Assembly (NCBI GenBank): GCA_963851085.1
Contig: CAWKNX010000023.1
Span: forward strand, 1-64,000
Length of the DNA stretch: 64,000 bases
Direction of reading: 5' to 3'
Origin: DATFVJ01 sp963851085
Lineage (GTDB): Bacteria; Actinomycetota; Actinomycetes; Streptosporangiales; Streptosporangiaceae
Of this stretch, positions 36,597 through 44,830 are shown in pieces. Positions within the stretch are counted from its first letter, which is position 1. Each line of letters begins with the position of its first letter. The notes under the pieces are model-generated. The model did no database searches, was not told where the DNA came from, and saw only the letters and a program-made list of their open reading frames with translations. Made by a program: the position numbers and the translations under genes.

Positions 36597-36719
36597 ACCT
36601 GGCCGCGGGGGCCCGCGGCGGGCAGCAAGCCGTGAGATGTGCCCGCGGATCGGCCGGTGCCAGCCTGGACCGCACTCGGCCGCACAGCCTCGTGGCCCCT
36701 ATGAAAGGTGCTCAATTCA

Positions 36720-37808
36720 ATGCTGGTTGACCATGTAAAATTCTACGTGGCCGATATCGAGGCAGCAACGAGCTGGCTTGTAGACGGTTATGGATTCGCA
36801 ATTCATGCCAAGGGCTCCCCGGCGGCCGGCTCCGCCCGGTCGGTGGAACTGGGCGCGAACGAGGTCCGGCTGATTCTCGTTGAGCCGCTGACGGGCGAGA
36901 ACCCCGGCCGGGCCTATCTCGACCGGCACGGGGACGGGGTGTGCGACATCGCGCTCGGCGTTCCCGACGCGGCCGCGGCGTTCCATGAGGCCGTGCTGCG
37001 TGGCGCCCGCCCGGTCTTTGCCCCGGCCGGGCACGAGGGCGTCGTCACCGCGACGATCATGGGTTTCGGCGATCTGACGCACACCTTCGTGCAGCGCACG
37101 GGGCAGGCGGGCCATCAGGCGCTCCCGGGCCATCAGGCGCTCCCGGGGCTGCAGCCGGTACCGGGCACGCCGTCGGGGTGGAACGACGACCTGATCAAGG
37201 TCGACCACTTCGCCGTCTGCGTGGAAGCCGGGCAACTGGATCCGACCGTGGAGTTCTACGAGCGGGTCCTCGACTTCGAGATGATCTTTACGGAGCACAT
37301 TGTCGTCGGCTCGCAGGCCATGAACTCAAGGGTCATTCAGAGCAGGTCCGGCGCAGTGACGTTCACTATCATCGAGCCCGACCTGTCGAGGATGCGCGGC
37401 CAGATAGACGCGTTCCTGGCCAGCCACCACGGCGCCGGCATCCAGCACGTCGCGCTCGTAGCCGACGACATCGTGCGGGCGGTGGGAGCCATCAAGGCCA
37501 GGGGCATCGACTTCCTGAGCAGTCCCGCCAGCTATTACGGCTTGATCGCGGACCGGCTCGAGCTGTCCCGGCATTCGGCCGGGGAGCTGCGCGACCTCAG
37601 CATCCTGGTCGACCAGGATCATCACGGGCAGCTATTTCAGATCTTCACCAGGTCCGTGCATCCGCGTCAGACCTTCTTCTTCGAGATCATCGAACGGGCC
37701 GGGGCACGCACCTTCGGCAGCTCCAATATCAAGGCACTGTACGCGGCCGTGGAAGCGGAACGGCTTACCAGCCAGGCAGCCGCGGCGGCGTCGCACGCCG
37801 CCGCGTGA
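36720..37808 (+). CDS. 4-Hydroxymandelate synthase / HPPD-family dioxygenase
   Basis: A 362-residue Fe(II)-dependent enzyme of the 4-hydroxyphenylpyruvate dioxygenase family with two VOC domains (about 5-125 and 155-340). Iron ligands are His in KVDHFAVCVE, His in GIQHVALVADD and Glu in FFFEIIERAG. The substrate-region sequence reads MNSRVIQSRSGAVTFTIIEP, resembling hydroxymandelate synthases (HmaS), where HPPDs usually have a P-x-NE pattern. The likely product is therefore 4-hydroxymandelate and not homogentisate. With the DAHP synthase this gives a shikimate-derived hydroxy acid. An Ala-rich tail ends the protein. The ATG at 36720 follows GAAAGG; a GTG at 36708 is possible. Confidence 0.82.
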   Translation: MLVDHVKFYVADIEAATSWLVDGYGFAIHAKGSPAAGSARSVELGANEVRLILVEPLTGENPGRAYLDRHGDGVCDIALGVPDAAAAFHEAVLRGARPVFAPAGHEGVVTATIMGFGDLTHTFVQRTGQAGHQALPGHQALPGLQPVPGTPSGWNDDLIKVDHFAVCVEAGQLDPTVEFYERVLDFEMIFTEHIVVGSQAMNSRVIQSRSGAVTFTIIEPDLSRMRGQIDAFLASHHGAGIQHVALVADDIVRAVGAIKARGIDFLSSPASYYGLIADRLELSRHSAGELRDLSILVDQDHHGQLFQIFTRSVHPRQTFFFEIIERAGARTFGSSNIKALYAAVEAERLTSQAAAAASHAAA

Positions 37809-38148
37809 GACCCGGCATCTTGCCAGGTGCCTCCCGCAAGCTCATTACCCAAAATTATCGTACAACTTTCTCAAATTTCCAGCGGGCATCTTTGCTGCAT
37901 TCTCCGGTGGAATCGGGCCGGGAGTTTAGCAATCTGGAAGATGCCGCGGGCGGCCGGGGCTGAAAACCTTTAGGTCACGAGTGCTTGCGGTATTCCTGCG
38001 TCCCGGCAGGGCGAAGGACCGGGCGGCCAGTCCATCCGGGTCAACGGCCGGAGGGGCTCAGGGCGGCCGGCGGAACTCACGGCAAGGGCAGCGATGAATT
38101 CCGGCCTGGGCGGCTGTCTTACCTGTCGGACCCGAGCAGAAAGGACAG
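37809..38148. other. Intergenic region before the exporter gene
   Basis: This 340-bp gap holds no gene I can support. It is AT-rich at 37845-37880 (AAAATTATCG, CAAATTTCC), which could be a promoter, and has one AGCAATC motif at 37926. Confidence 0.5.
37926..37943 (+). promoter_or_regulatory. AGCAATC motif, copy upstream of the MFS exporter
   Basis: TTAGCAATCTGGAAGATG, about 205 bp before the exporter start and closely like the 11957 copy. If real, the site links export to the biosynthetic operons. Confidence 0.4.
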
Positions 38149-39705
38149 ATGATGGACACCGTAACCTCACGGGCGGAGGTCTCGCCACCCGAGATCAAAA
38201 CGGATCCCCGGCGGTGGGCCGCGCTGGGTGTTCTCGGTCTCATTCAGTTCATGCTCGTGCTCGACATGACCGTGGTGAACGTCGCGCTGCCGCGGATCCA
38301 GCACAGTCTCGGATTCACACACTCCGGCCTGGCCTGGGTCGTCAATGGCTACATACTTATGGCCGGCGGCCTCTTGCTGCTCGGCGGGCGGCTTGCCGAC
38401 ATTTACGGCCGGCGGCGGATGTTCCTCGCCGGGGTGACTGTCTTCGGCCTGGCCTCGGCCGTATGCGCGACCGCGGTCGACCCGGCCATGCTGCTTTCCG
38501 GCCGGTTCGTACAGGGCGCCGGGGAGGCACTGGCCGCACCGGCATCGCTCGGCCTGATCGCCGTGCTCTTCCAGGATCCGAAGGAGCGGATGAAGGCGCT
38601 GGGGATCTGGGGCGGCATTGCCGGGCTGGGCGGGGTGTCCGGCGCGGTCATCTCCGGGATGCTGACCGACCTGGCGTCGTGGCGGTGGATCTTCTACATC
38701 AACCTTCCTGTTGCCCTCGTCGCGTTGCTCATGGTTCCGCGCGTGGTACCGGAGAGCCGCATGGCACAGGCGAGCCACCGGATCGACTTCCCTGGCGCCG
38801 CATTCGGCACGGGCGGCCTGGTGGCCATTGTCGATGGCCTGCTGCAGGCGTCCACCCACCCGTGGGGGTCCTGGCAGGTCCTGCTGCCCCTGCTCGGCGG
38901 GGTGGCGCTGTTGGTGGTCACGGTGTTCGTCGAGGCCTGCTCGCGGGAGCCGCTTATCCCGCTCCAGTTCTTCAGCAACCGCACACGCGTGGTCACTAAC
39001 TTCGTCACCCTGTTCCAGGCCTCCGGATTCTTCTCCTATGTCTTCCTCCTGACCTTGTTCGAGCAGCAGGTGCTGGGCTACTCACCGCTCAAGGGCGGGC
39101 TGTGCTACCTGCCGCTCGGGGTCGGGATTGGCCTGGGCGTGGGCGTCGGCGCGGGGATGATGGGGCGCGTCGGGGTCAAGCCGGTGCTGGCGGCCGGGTT
39201 CTTCGGCTCCGCGGTCGGGCTGTTGATGACGACCTGGATGGTCCACGTCGGCTGCTCCTACTGGGGCGGAGTGCTCCCCGGGATGATCGTGTTCGGCATC
39301 TTCAGCGGACTGTCCTTTCCGACCACCGCCAACGCCGCGCTGCACGAGGTCACCAGCGAGAACGCGAGCCTCGCGTCCGGGGTGCAGACCGCCATGCAGC
39401 AGGTCGGCGGCGCGATCGGCCTGGCCTTCCTGGTGACGCTCGCGCTCCGCCATACGGCTGGCCAGGTCAGCCACGGCGTGGCGGCGGGTGTCGCGGCCGC
39501 CAATGGGCTGGCGCTGTCGCTCCGCATCGGGGCCGTGCTGCTCGTCATCGGCGGGGTGCTCATCCTGCTGCTGATGGAGCGCGTCAGCGGCCAGCCGCGC
39601 AACCAGTTGGGTGAACTCGCACCGGAGCGTGCTCAGCCTGCTGCTGATGGAGCGCGTCAGCGGCCAGCCGCTCAGCCGGCCGGGTCCGCTCCCGCCGGAG
39701 CGTGA
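38149..39705 (+). CDS. MFS exporter, DHA2 (EmrB/QacA) family
   Basis: A 518-residue proton-driven multidrug exporter with the 14-helix DHA2 pattern. Motif A appears as GGRLADIYGRRRMFLAG, motif C-like as GLGGVSGAVISGML, and LDMTVVNVALPRI is typical of helix 1. It is the only exporter in the window and the likely self-protection gene of cluster A. The last 50 residues (QPAADGARQRPAAQPAG) are soluble and come from an out-of-frame duplication of the sequence just upstream. Two ATGs (38149, 38152) follow AAAGGA. A perfect hairpin follows at 39751. Confidence 0.88.
   Translation: MMDTVTSRAEVSPPEIKTDPRRWAALGVLGLIQFMLVLDMTVVNVALPRIQHSLGFTHSGLAWVVNGYILMAGGLLLLGGRLADIYGRRRMFLAGVTVFGLASAVCATAVDPAMLLSGRFVQGAGEALAAPASLGLIAVLFQDPKERMKALGIWGGIAGLGGVSGAVISGMLTDLASWRWIFYINLPVALVALLMVPRVVPESRMAQASHRIDFPGAAFGTGGLVAIVDGLLQASTHPWGSWQVLLPLLGGVALLVVTVFVEACSREPLIPLQFFSNRTRVVTNFVTLFQASGFFSYVFLLTLFEQQVLGYSPLKGGLCYLPLGVGIGLGVGVGAGMMGRVGVKPVLAAGFFGSAVGLLMTTWMVHVGCSYWGGVLPGMIVFGIFSGLSFPTTANAALHEVTSENASLASGVQTAMQQVGGAIGLAFLVTLALRHTAGQVSHGVAAGVAAANGLALSLRIGAVLLVIGGVLILLLMERVSGQPRNQLGELAPERAQPAADGARQRPAAQPAGSAPAGA
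39564..39671. repeat. 73-bp-spaced direct repeat at the exporter 3' end
   Basis: A 35-base sequence at 39564-39598 recurs at 39637-39671. The 73-base period is not a multiple of three, so the second copy is read in another frame and makes the Ala/Pro-rich tail of the exporter. Confidence 0.8.
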
Positions 39706-39750
39706 CTGACCACGTGACCACTACGGGCTCCAGAGCCCGGCGATGAGCGG

Positions 39751-39780
39751 ACGGGCGGCCGGACACATCCGGCCGCCCGT
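39751..39780 (+). terminator. Intrinsic terminator-like hairpin
   Basis: ACGGGCGGCCGGA at 39751-39763 pairs perfectly with 39768-39780 across a 4-base loop, 45 bp after the exporter stop codon. Confidence 0.8.
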
Positions 39781-39829
39781 ATCGCGATCATGAATCCGCG
39801 ATCACGAAATCATGGACGAGGAGAGGACA

Positions 39830-40474
39830 TTGGGCAGCCAGAATGTGGCTTCACGAAGCGAGTGGCTAGCCGCCCGCCGGGAGCTGCTCGAGAAGGAGAA
39901 GGACGCCGCACGTATCCGGGAGCTCGTGAACGCACAGCGGCGCCAGCTTCCATGGGTCCTGATCGACAAGGAGTATGTCTTCGATAGCCCGGCCGGCCAG
40001 CAGAGGCTCCTGGACCTCTTTGACGGCCGGCGCCAGCTGCTGATCTATCACTTCATGTCGCACATCCAGGGGCATCAGTTCTGCCAGAACTGCTCCTTCT
40101 GGATCGACAATATCGGGCACCTGGCCCATCTTCATGCCCGTGACACATCGCTGGTCGTGGACTGCCCCGTGCCCATTGCGGAGATCGAGAGCTTCACGAA
40201 GCGCATGGGCTGGACCGTGCCGTGGGTTTCCTCCCTCGGCAGCTCTTTCCACGAGGATCTGTTTTTCGCGCTGGACACGCCCAGGCCCACGGCGCCGGGG
40301 GTGAGCGCGTTCATCCGCGAGGGTGACCAGGTTTATCACACCTATTCCACCCAGGGCGGCAGCGATTTGCTCAACGGCACCTACAACTACCTCGACGTGA
40401 CGCCGCTTGGCCGGCAGGAGGAAGACCTGCCCAACCCGGTGTCCTGGGTCCGGTACCACGACGAATACGCATAA
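39830..40474 (+). CDS. DUF899 thioredoxin-like protein, copy 2
   Basis: About 214 residues, clearly paralogous to copy 1 at 8408. QFCQNCSFWIDN is the CxxC-type site, followed by IGHLAHLHARDTS, MGWTVPWVSSLGSS and LNGTYNYLDVTPLGRQEED. The TTG at 39830 directly after GAGGAGAGGA is preferred because copies 1 and 3 have TTG at the same place; ATG 39812 is the alternative. It stands alone between two terminator hairpins, so it is probably a single-gene transcript. A disulfide exchange or peroxiredoxin-like role is predicted from the fold only. Confidence 0.8.
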   Translation: MGSQNVASRSEWLAARRELLEKEKDAARIRELVNAQRRQLPWVLIDKEYVFDSPAGQQRLLDLFDGRRQLLIYHFMSHIQGHQFCQNCSFWIDNIGHLAHLHARDTSLVVDCPVPIAEIESFTKRMGWTVPWVSSLGSSFHEDLFFALDTPRPTAPGVSAFIREGDQVYHTYSTQGGSDLLNGTYNYLDVTPLGRQEEDLPNPVSWVRYHDEYA

Positions 40475-40653
40475 CTGCCCGCACGGCGACGGCCGCGGTT
40501 ACCAGGCTGTGCCACCATGCGGGAGCCGTTTAGGATCATTTATCCGAACGGCTGCGCGAGCGTGGCGCGCGGACTGAGCAGCGGGCTCCGTGCCTGGGCG
40601 CCGGGCATGCGCAGCAGGCGCACGCATTGCGGGCCGCACGTACCGTCACGCAA

Positions 40654-40693
40654 AGAATCCTGGTGCGCCCCAGGGAAAGCGCACCAGGATTCT
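40654..40693. terminator. Bidirectional terminator-like hairpin
   Basis: AGAATCCTGGTGCGC at 40654-40668 pairs perfectly with 40679-40693 (15-bp stem, 10-base loop) between the DUF899 gene and the convergent flavoprotein gene. Confidence 0.8.
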
Positions 40694-40718
40694 GGCTACT
40701 GGCAGGAGTTCCGCCAGG

Positions 40719-42131
40719 TCACTCGGCGACGCCGGCGGGCGTGCGGGCCGCCTCCTCGCTCGCCGCTGGCTTCGTGGGGCGCACCGGGGCCGCCGGGGCG
40801 GCCGGCGCTCCCTTGCGGCCCTTGAAGACGCGGTACATCATGCCCGGCCGCATGAGCGCGGCAGGCGGCTCGACCAGGCCGGCCACCCGCATGAACGTCC
40901 TGGTGACCACGCCGTCCTGGGTGGCCGCCGCCTGCAGCTTGGCCATGTAGGAGTTCATCATCCGCACCATGAACGGCCGGGGCGCCTCCACCTCAGGGAA
41001 CGTTGTGTCACCGCCTGCCGAGATGCCCCAGGGCACCTCGATGACGGCCGCGATGTCCTTGAAGAACCGGCTCGCCTGCGGGGGCGCCCCCTTCCGCAGG
41101 TGCGAGCGCAGCGTGAGCGCTTCCTGCGCGGAGACGGTCATGCCCTGCCCGTAGACCGGGTTGAAACTGCACGCGGCGTCGCCGATGACCAGCAGGCCCG
41201 CGGGGAACCTGGTCAGCCGCTCGTAGTGGCGGCGGACGCTCGCCGGGTAGTGGAAGGACACCGGCTCGTCGAGCGGCTCAGCGTCCTTGATCACGTCATA
41301 GATATCCGGCACCGGCAGTGACCTGACGAAGTCAAGGAATCCGTCGTCGTCGGTCGGCGCGCTGTCGCCGAGCACGCCGGTGAGCGACAGGATGCACCGG
41401 CCGCCCTCGATCCTCGAGAAGAACGCGCCGCGGGGGTGCGAGGGAGAGGAGACCGGGTTGATCGACAGGTCGCCGTTCAGGATTGCCTCGTCGGGCAGCC
41501 GGTAGTGCCGCGTCGTGTACGTCAGCCTGATCTTGATCCGGTCTTCGGCCGGGCGTTCGTAGCCGAGCTCCTCCAGCCAGGTGGGCATGCGGGAGCCGCG
41601 CCCGGTCGCATCGACGACGAGATCCGCGGCAAGCGCCGTGTCGGCTGCCGCACCGGGCTCCCGGATCGTCACCCCGGTCACCCGGGCGGAATCAGGCGTC
41701 GCGACCAGCCCGACGATGTCGCACTGCTCCATGAAGGTAACGTTCGGCAAGGCCGCGAGCCGGGTTCGCACGTGCCCTTCAAGCACGGGGCGGGCCGCCG
41801 ATACGCATATGCACCCGGTGGTGGCCGGCTCCAGCCGCTTGCCGTTGAAGTACCAGCGGAGCTCGCCCAGGTCGCCGGTGGGAACCCCAGCCGAGATCAT
41901 CTCCTCGGTGAACCGGGGGAAAAGTTCCTCCAGGATCTGCTGACCGCGGGCGAGCAGCCCGTGTACGTGCCGTCCCTGCGGGACCCCACGGCGCGCCGTG
42001 GTCACACCGGTCAACTGGTCGCGGTCAACCACCAGCACGTCGGCGTAGGACTCGGCCAGGACGCGCGCCGCCAGCAGCCCGCCCATGCTTGCGCCCAGCA
42101 CCACAGCACGATCACCGACATGATCGCCCAT
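40719..42131 (-). CDS. FAD-dependent monooxygenase, epoxidase-like (LasC/MonCI type)
   Basis: About 470 residues. The FAD-binding fold opens with AVVLGASMGGLLAARVL and ends with LVIGDAACSFNPVYGQGM. RRGVPQGRHVHGLLARGQ is typical of the actinobacterial group that includes polyether epoxidases and halogenase-like flavoproteins. The catalytic Lys of flavin halogenases (KxxWWxIP pattern) is not seen. Epoxidation is suggested by the group and by the epoxide hydrolase two genes upstream in the same strand. GAGGAG sits directly before ATG 42140, so ATG 42131, eight bases after it, is preferred. It is the last gene of a five-gene minus-strand run. Confidence 0.78.
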   Translation of the reverse strand: MGDHVGDRAVVLGASMGGLLAARVLAESYADVLVVDRDQLTGVTTARRGVPQGRHVHGLLARGQQILEELFPRFTEEMISAGVPTGDLGELRWYFNGKRLEPATTGCICVSAARPVLEGHVRTRLAALPNVTFMEQCDIVGLVATPDSARVTGVTIREPGAAADTALAADLVVDATGRGSRMPTWLEELGYERPAEDRIKIRLTYTTRHYRLPDEAILNGDLSINPVSSPSHPRGAFFSRIEGGRCILSLTGVLGDSAPTDDDGFLDFVRSLPVPDIYDVIKDAEPLDEPVSFHYPASVRRHYERLTRFPAGLLVIGDAACSFNPVYGQGMTVSAQEALTLRSHLRKGAPPQASRFFKDIAAVIEVPWGISAGGDTTFPEVEAPRPFMVRMMNSYMAKLQAAATQDGVVTRTFMRVAGLVEPPAALMRPGMMYRVFKGRKGAPAAPAAPVRPTKPAASEEAARTPAGVAE

Positions 42132-42192
42132 CGCGGTCATCTCCTCAAAGCTTCTCGGTACGGTCTTCGAATTCGCCTTTGCGGCCAGCGGC

Positions 42193-43437
42193 CTACCTGG
42201 CCGCGGCAGGCACCCGGGCAGTCAGCTGAACAGGAAGGCTGCGGTGGCCGTTCATGATGAACGTCGGCAGCGGCAGAAGGTCGACGCGGGAAACGGCGAG
42301 GGAGAGGTCAGGGAATCGCTCGAACAGCCCGGAAAGCCCGATCGTGGCCACCATGCGAGCCACGCCGACGCCGAGGCAGTAATGCGGCCCGTAGCCGAAG
42401 GACAGGTGCTCCTTCTCCGGCCGTGTGATGTCGAAGTCGCCGGCGCTGTCGCCGTGCAGGGCCGGGTCACGGCCCACCGCGCTGTAGTTGATCAGGATCG
42501 GGTCGCCCTTGGGAATGGTCACGCCGTCCAGTTCGATGTCCCCGACGGCATAGCGCAGCGGCAGGTGCGCGAGCGGCGACTCCACCCGCAGCGTCTCATC
42601 GATCACGTCGTCCCACGACGCGCCGCCCGACCGGACCAGCTCGAGCTGGTCGGGGTGGGAAAGCAGGGCGGTGACGGCGTTGTCCAGGAAGTTGATCGTG
42701 GTCTCGGAACCGGCACCGAGAATGGCGAAGATGGTGTCGGTCAGCTCGACCTCAGACAGCCGCGAGCCGTCCTCGTCCCGGGCCGCGATCAGGTCGCTGG
42801 TGATGTCCTCGCCGGGTTCGCGCCGCTTGACCGCGATCAGGTCGGCCATCGCGCCGCGCCAGCCGGCCAGCACCGCCTGGGCCTGCTCCGGCGTGACGGT
42901 CGTGTCCACCATCATGTCGATGACCTTGGCCGTCGCGGCGCGGGCCTCCTCGGACATGCCGATCAGGTCGGCTACCAGCCGGGCGGGCAGCGGGTAGGCG
43001 TACCGCTCCCGCAGATCGACCACCTCACCCGGCTCGGCCGCGGCCAGGCCGTCGAGAAGCTGGTTGGTGAGTTCCACCACGCGCGGCCGGATCGCCTGGG
43101 TGCGGCGCGGCGTGAAGGCCTTGCCGACCAGCTTGCGCAGCCTCACATGGTCTTTTCCGTACGACGTGACCATGTTGTCCATGGCGATCCAGCTGATCAT
43201 CTCCCAGTCCGGCGGGATTTCGCCATTGATGAACGCTGGCCAGTGATTGCGGGCGCTCTTGGTCACGTTCGGATCGGACAGCAGCTTCCTGATAACCGCA
43301 TGGCTGTTGATCGACCACGCCAGGACCCCGCCAGGGAGCGCCACCTGGGTGGCCGGGCCCTGCGCGCGCAGGACCGCGGCCTCCGTGTGAATATCACGCC
43401 CCATGGTGTCCAGGGTGAAGGGGCAACCATTCTCCAT
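42193..43437 (-). CDS. Cytochrome P450 (4)
   Basis: A 414-residue P450, intact. The I-helix motif AILGAGSETTINFLD has Ser for the usual His/Thr neighbour. ExxR is in VIDETLRVESPL and the heme loop is FGYGPHYCLGVGVARM. WIAMDNMVTSYGKDHVRLRKLV marks the C helix. The type resembles CYP107-like macrolide and polyketide hydroxylases. It has a good GGAGAG ribosome site. It lies between the epoxide hydrolase and the epoxidase-like gene on the same strand. Confidence 0.88.
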   Translation of the reverse strand: MENGCPFTLDTMGRDIHTEAAVLRAQGPATQVALPGGVLAWSINSHAVIRKLLSDPNVTKSARNHWPAFINGEIPPDWEMISWIAMDNMVTSYGKDHVRLRKLVGKAFTPRRTQAIRPRVVELTNQLLDGLAAAEPGEVVDLRERYAYPLPARLVADLIGMSEEARAATAKVIDMMVDTTVTPEQAQAVLAGWRGAMADLIAVKRREPGEDITSDLIAARDEDGSRLSEVELTDTIFAILGAGSETTINFLDNAVTALLSHPDQLELVRSGGASWDDVIDETLRVESPLAHLPLRYAVGDIELDGVTIPKGDPILINYSAVGRDPALHGDSAGDFDITRPEKEHLSFGYGPHYCLGVGVARMVATIGLSGLFERFPDLSLAVSRVDLLPLPTFIMNGHRSLPVQLTARVPAAAR

Positions 43438-43531
43438 TTTGGCACTCTCCAGGAACTTTGAAGGGTAGGTACTGGCTGCTGAATCCCAGCAGCCGGGCTG
43501 CGATGACGCGGGTTACTGCCGTGCCCGGCGT

Positions 43532-44686
43532 TTAGCGCAGCGACCGGAAGAAGGTGCGCACGTCGTCGGTCAGCAGGCCGGGCTGCTCCATAGCGGCGAA
43601 ATGGCCGCCGTGGTCGAACTCGGTCCAGTGCGTGATCGTCGGGATGTCGCGGTCGGCGAATCGCCGGATGGGCTGGAAGATGTCGCGCGGGAACACCGCG
43701 ACACCGACCGGAACGCCGATCGGCGGCGGCGGGGTCCCGTTCACCAGCTGCCGTACCGCCTCGGCGCCCTCGTAGTAGAACTGGGCCGATGACCCCGCGG
43801 TCCCGGTCAGCCAGTAGATCGAGGCGATGGTCAGGATGGCGTCCCGGTCCACGGCGTCCTCGGGAAGCTTGTCCGAGTCCGTCCACTCCCGGAACTTCTC
43901 GACAATCCAGGCGAGCTGCCCGACGGGCGAGTCGGTAAGCGCGTAGGAGAGCGTCTGCGGCCGGGTGGCCTGGATCTTCATGTAGCCAGACAAGTCCTGG
44001 TCGAAGCGCTGGAGCAGGCCGAGACGCCCCTGGTCGGTGGGGCTCAGGCCGTCAAACTCGGCCGGGTCACCGCTGGGGAAGGTCATCAGCATGTTGACGT
44101 GCACTCCGGTCACCTGCGCCGGGAAGATCGTGCCCAGCGCGAGGGAAATCGGTGATCCAGCGTCGCCGCCCTGCGCTCCGTACCGGTCATAGCCCAGCCG
44201 CCGCATGAGCTCGGCCCACGCCATGGCGATGCGGGGCACGTCCCAGCCGGCCGAACGCAGTGGCCGGGAGAATCCGTACCCCGGGATCGAGGGGATGACC
44301 AGGTGGAAAGCGTCGGCTGGATCGCCGCCGTGCGCGCGCGGGTCGGTGAGCGGGCCGATGACGCCGAGGAATTCCGCGACGGAGCCGGGCCAGCCATGCG
44401 TGATCAGCAACGGCAGGGCATCCGGCTCGGGCGACCTGACGTGCAGGAAGTGCACGTCCTCGCCATCGATTTCGGTGCTGAACTGCGGGTACTGGTTAAG
44501 CCGCGTTTCAGCGGCACGCCAGTCATACGTCGTTCGCCAGTACTCCGCGAGCTCCCGGAGGTAACCGAGCGGAACACCGCGGTCCCAGCCGACGTCGGGC
44601 AATTCATCTGGCCAGCGAGTATCGGCGATCCGGCGACGCAGGTCAGTTATGTCGTCGTCTGGTATCTCGATCCGGAAGGGCTGCAT
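43532..44686 (-). CDS. Epoxide hydrolase (EHN/microsomal type)
   Basis: A 384-residue enzyme that opens an epoxide with water to give a vicinal diol. An EHN domain (about 1-110, FRIEIPDDDITDLRRRIADT and RWPDELPDVGWDRG) precedes an alpha/beta fold. THGWPGS is the oxyanion motif, GGDAGSPIS carries the nucleophile Asp (about residue 175), and the His is in FDHGGHFAAME. Enediyne clusters carry homologues (SgcF, NcsF1/F2), and so do other epoxide-handling pathways. The nearby epoxidase-like flavoprotein and P450s could supply the epoxide. AAGGGG precedes the ATG. Confidence 0.9.
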   Translation of the reverse strand: MQPFRIEIPDDDITDLRRRIADTRWPDELPDVGWDRGVPLGYLRELAEYWRTTYDWRAAETRLNQYPQFSTEIDGEDVHFLHVRSPEPDALPLLITHGWPGSVAEFLGVIGPLTDPRAHGGDPADAFHLVIPSIPGYGFSRPLRSAGWDVPRIAMAWAELMRRLGYDRYGAQGGDAGSPISLALGTIFPAQVTGVHVNMLMTFPSGDPAEFDGLSPTDQGRLGLLQRFDQDLSGYMKIQATRPQTLSYALTDSPVGQLAWIVEKFREWTDSDKLPEDAVDRDAILTIASIYWLTGTAGSSAQFYYEGAEAVRQLVNGTPPPPIGVPVGVAVFPRDIFQPIRRFADRDIPTITHWTEFDHGGHFAAMEQPGLLTDDVRTFFRSLR

Positions 44687-44830
44687 CGGTACCCCTTTTC
44701 ATTTTGAACCCGGGAGTCATCCAGCGGCACGCGGCAATGGCAACAGTCCGATGACCCCCTGCTAAGGGATATAGTGACCGAAATCACACGTTGTCTGCAC
44801 CTTCTCAGTTGCTCCAACCCGGCCGCACCA

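Noticed and set aside
36720..37808. Plain tyrosine-catabolic HPPD
   Set aside because: The substrate-loop sequence resembles hydroxymandelate synthases and the gene stands in a biosynthetic cluster without homogentisate genes; not fully excluded.
40719..42131. Flavin-dependent halogenase
   Set aside because: The FAD fold is similar, but the Lys-containing halogenase motif (KxxWWxIP pattern) is not seen; the sequence fits epoxidase-like monooxygenases better.
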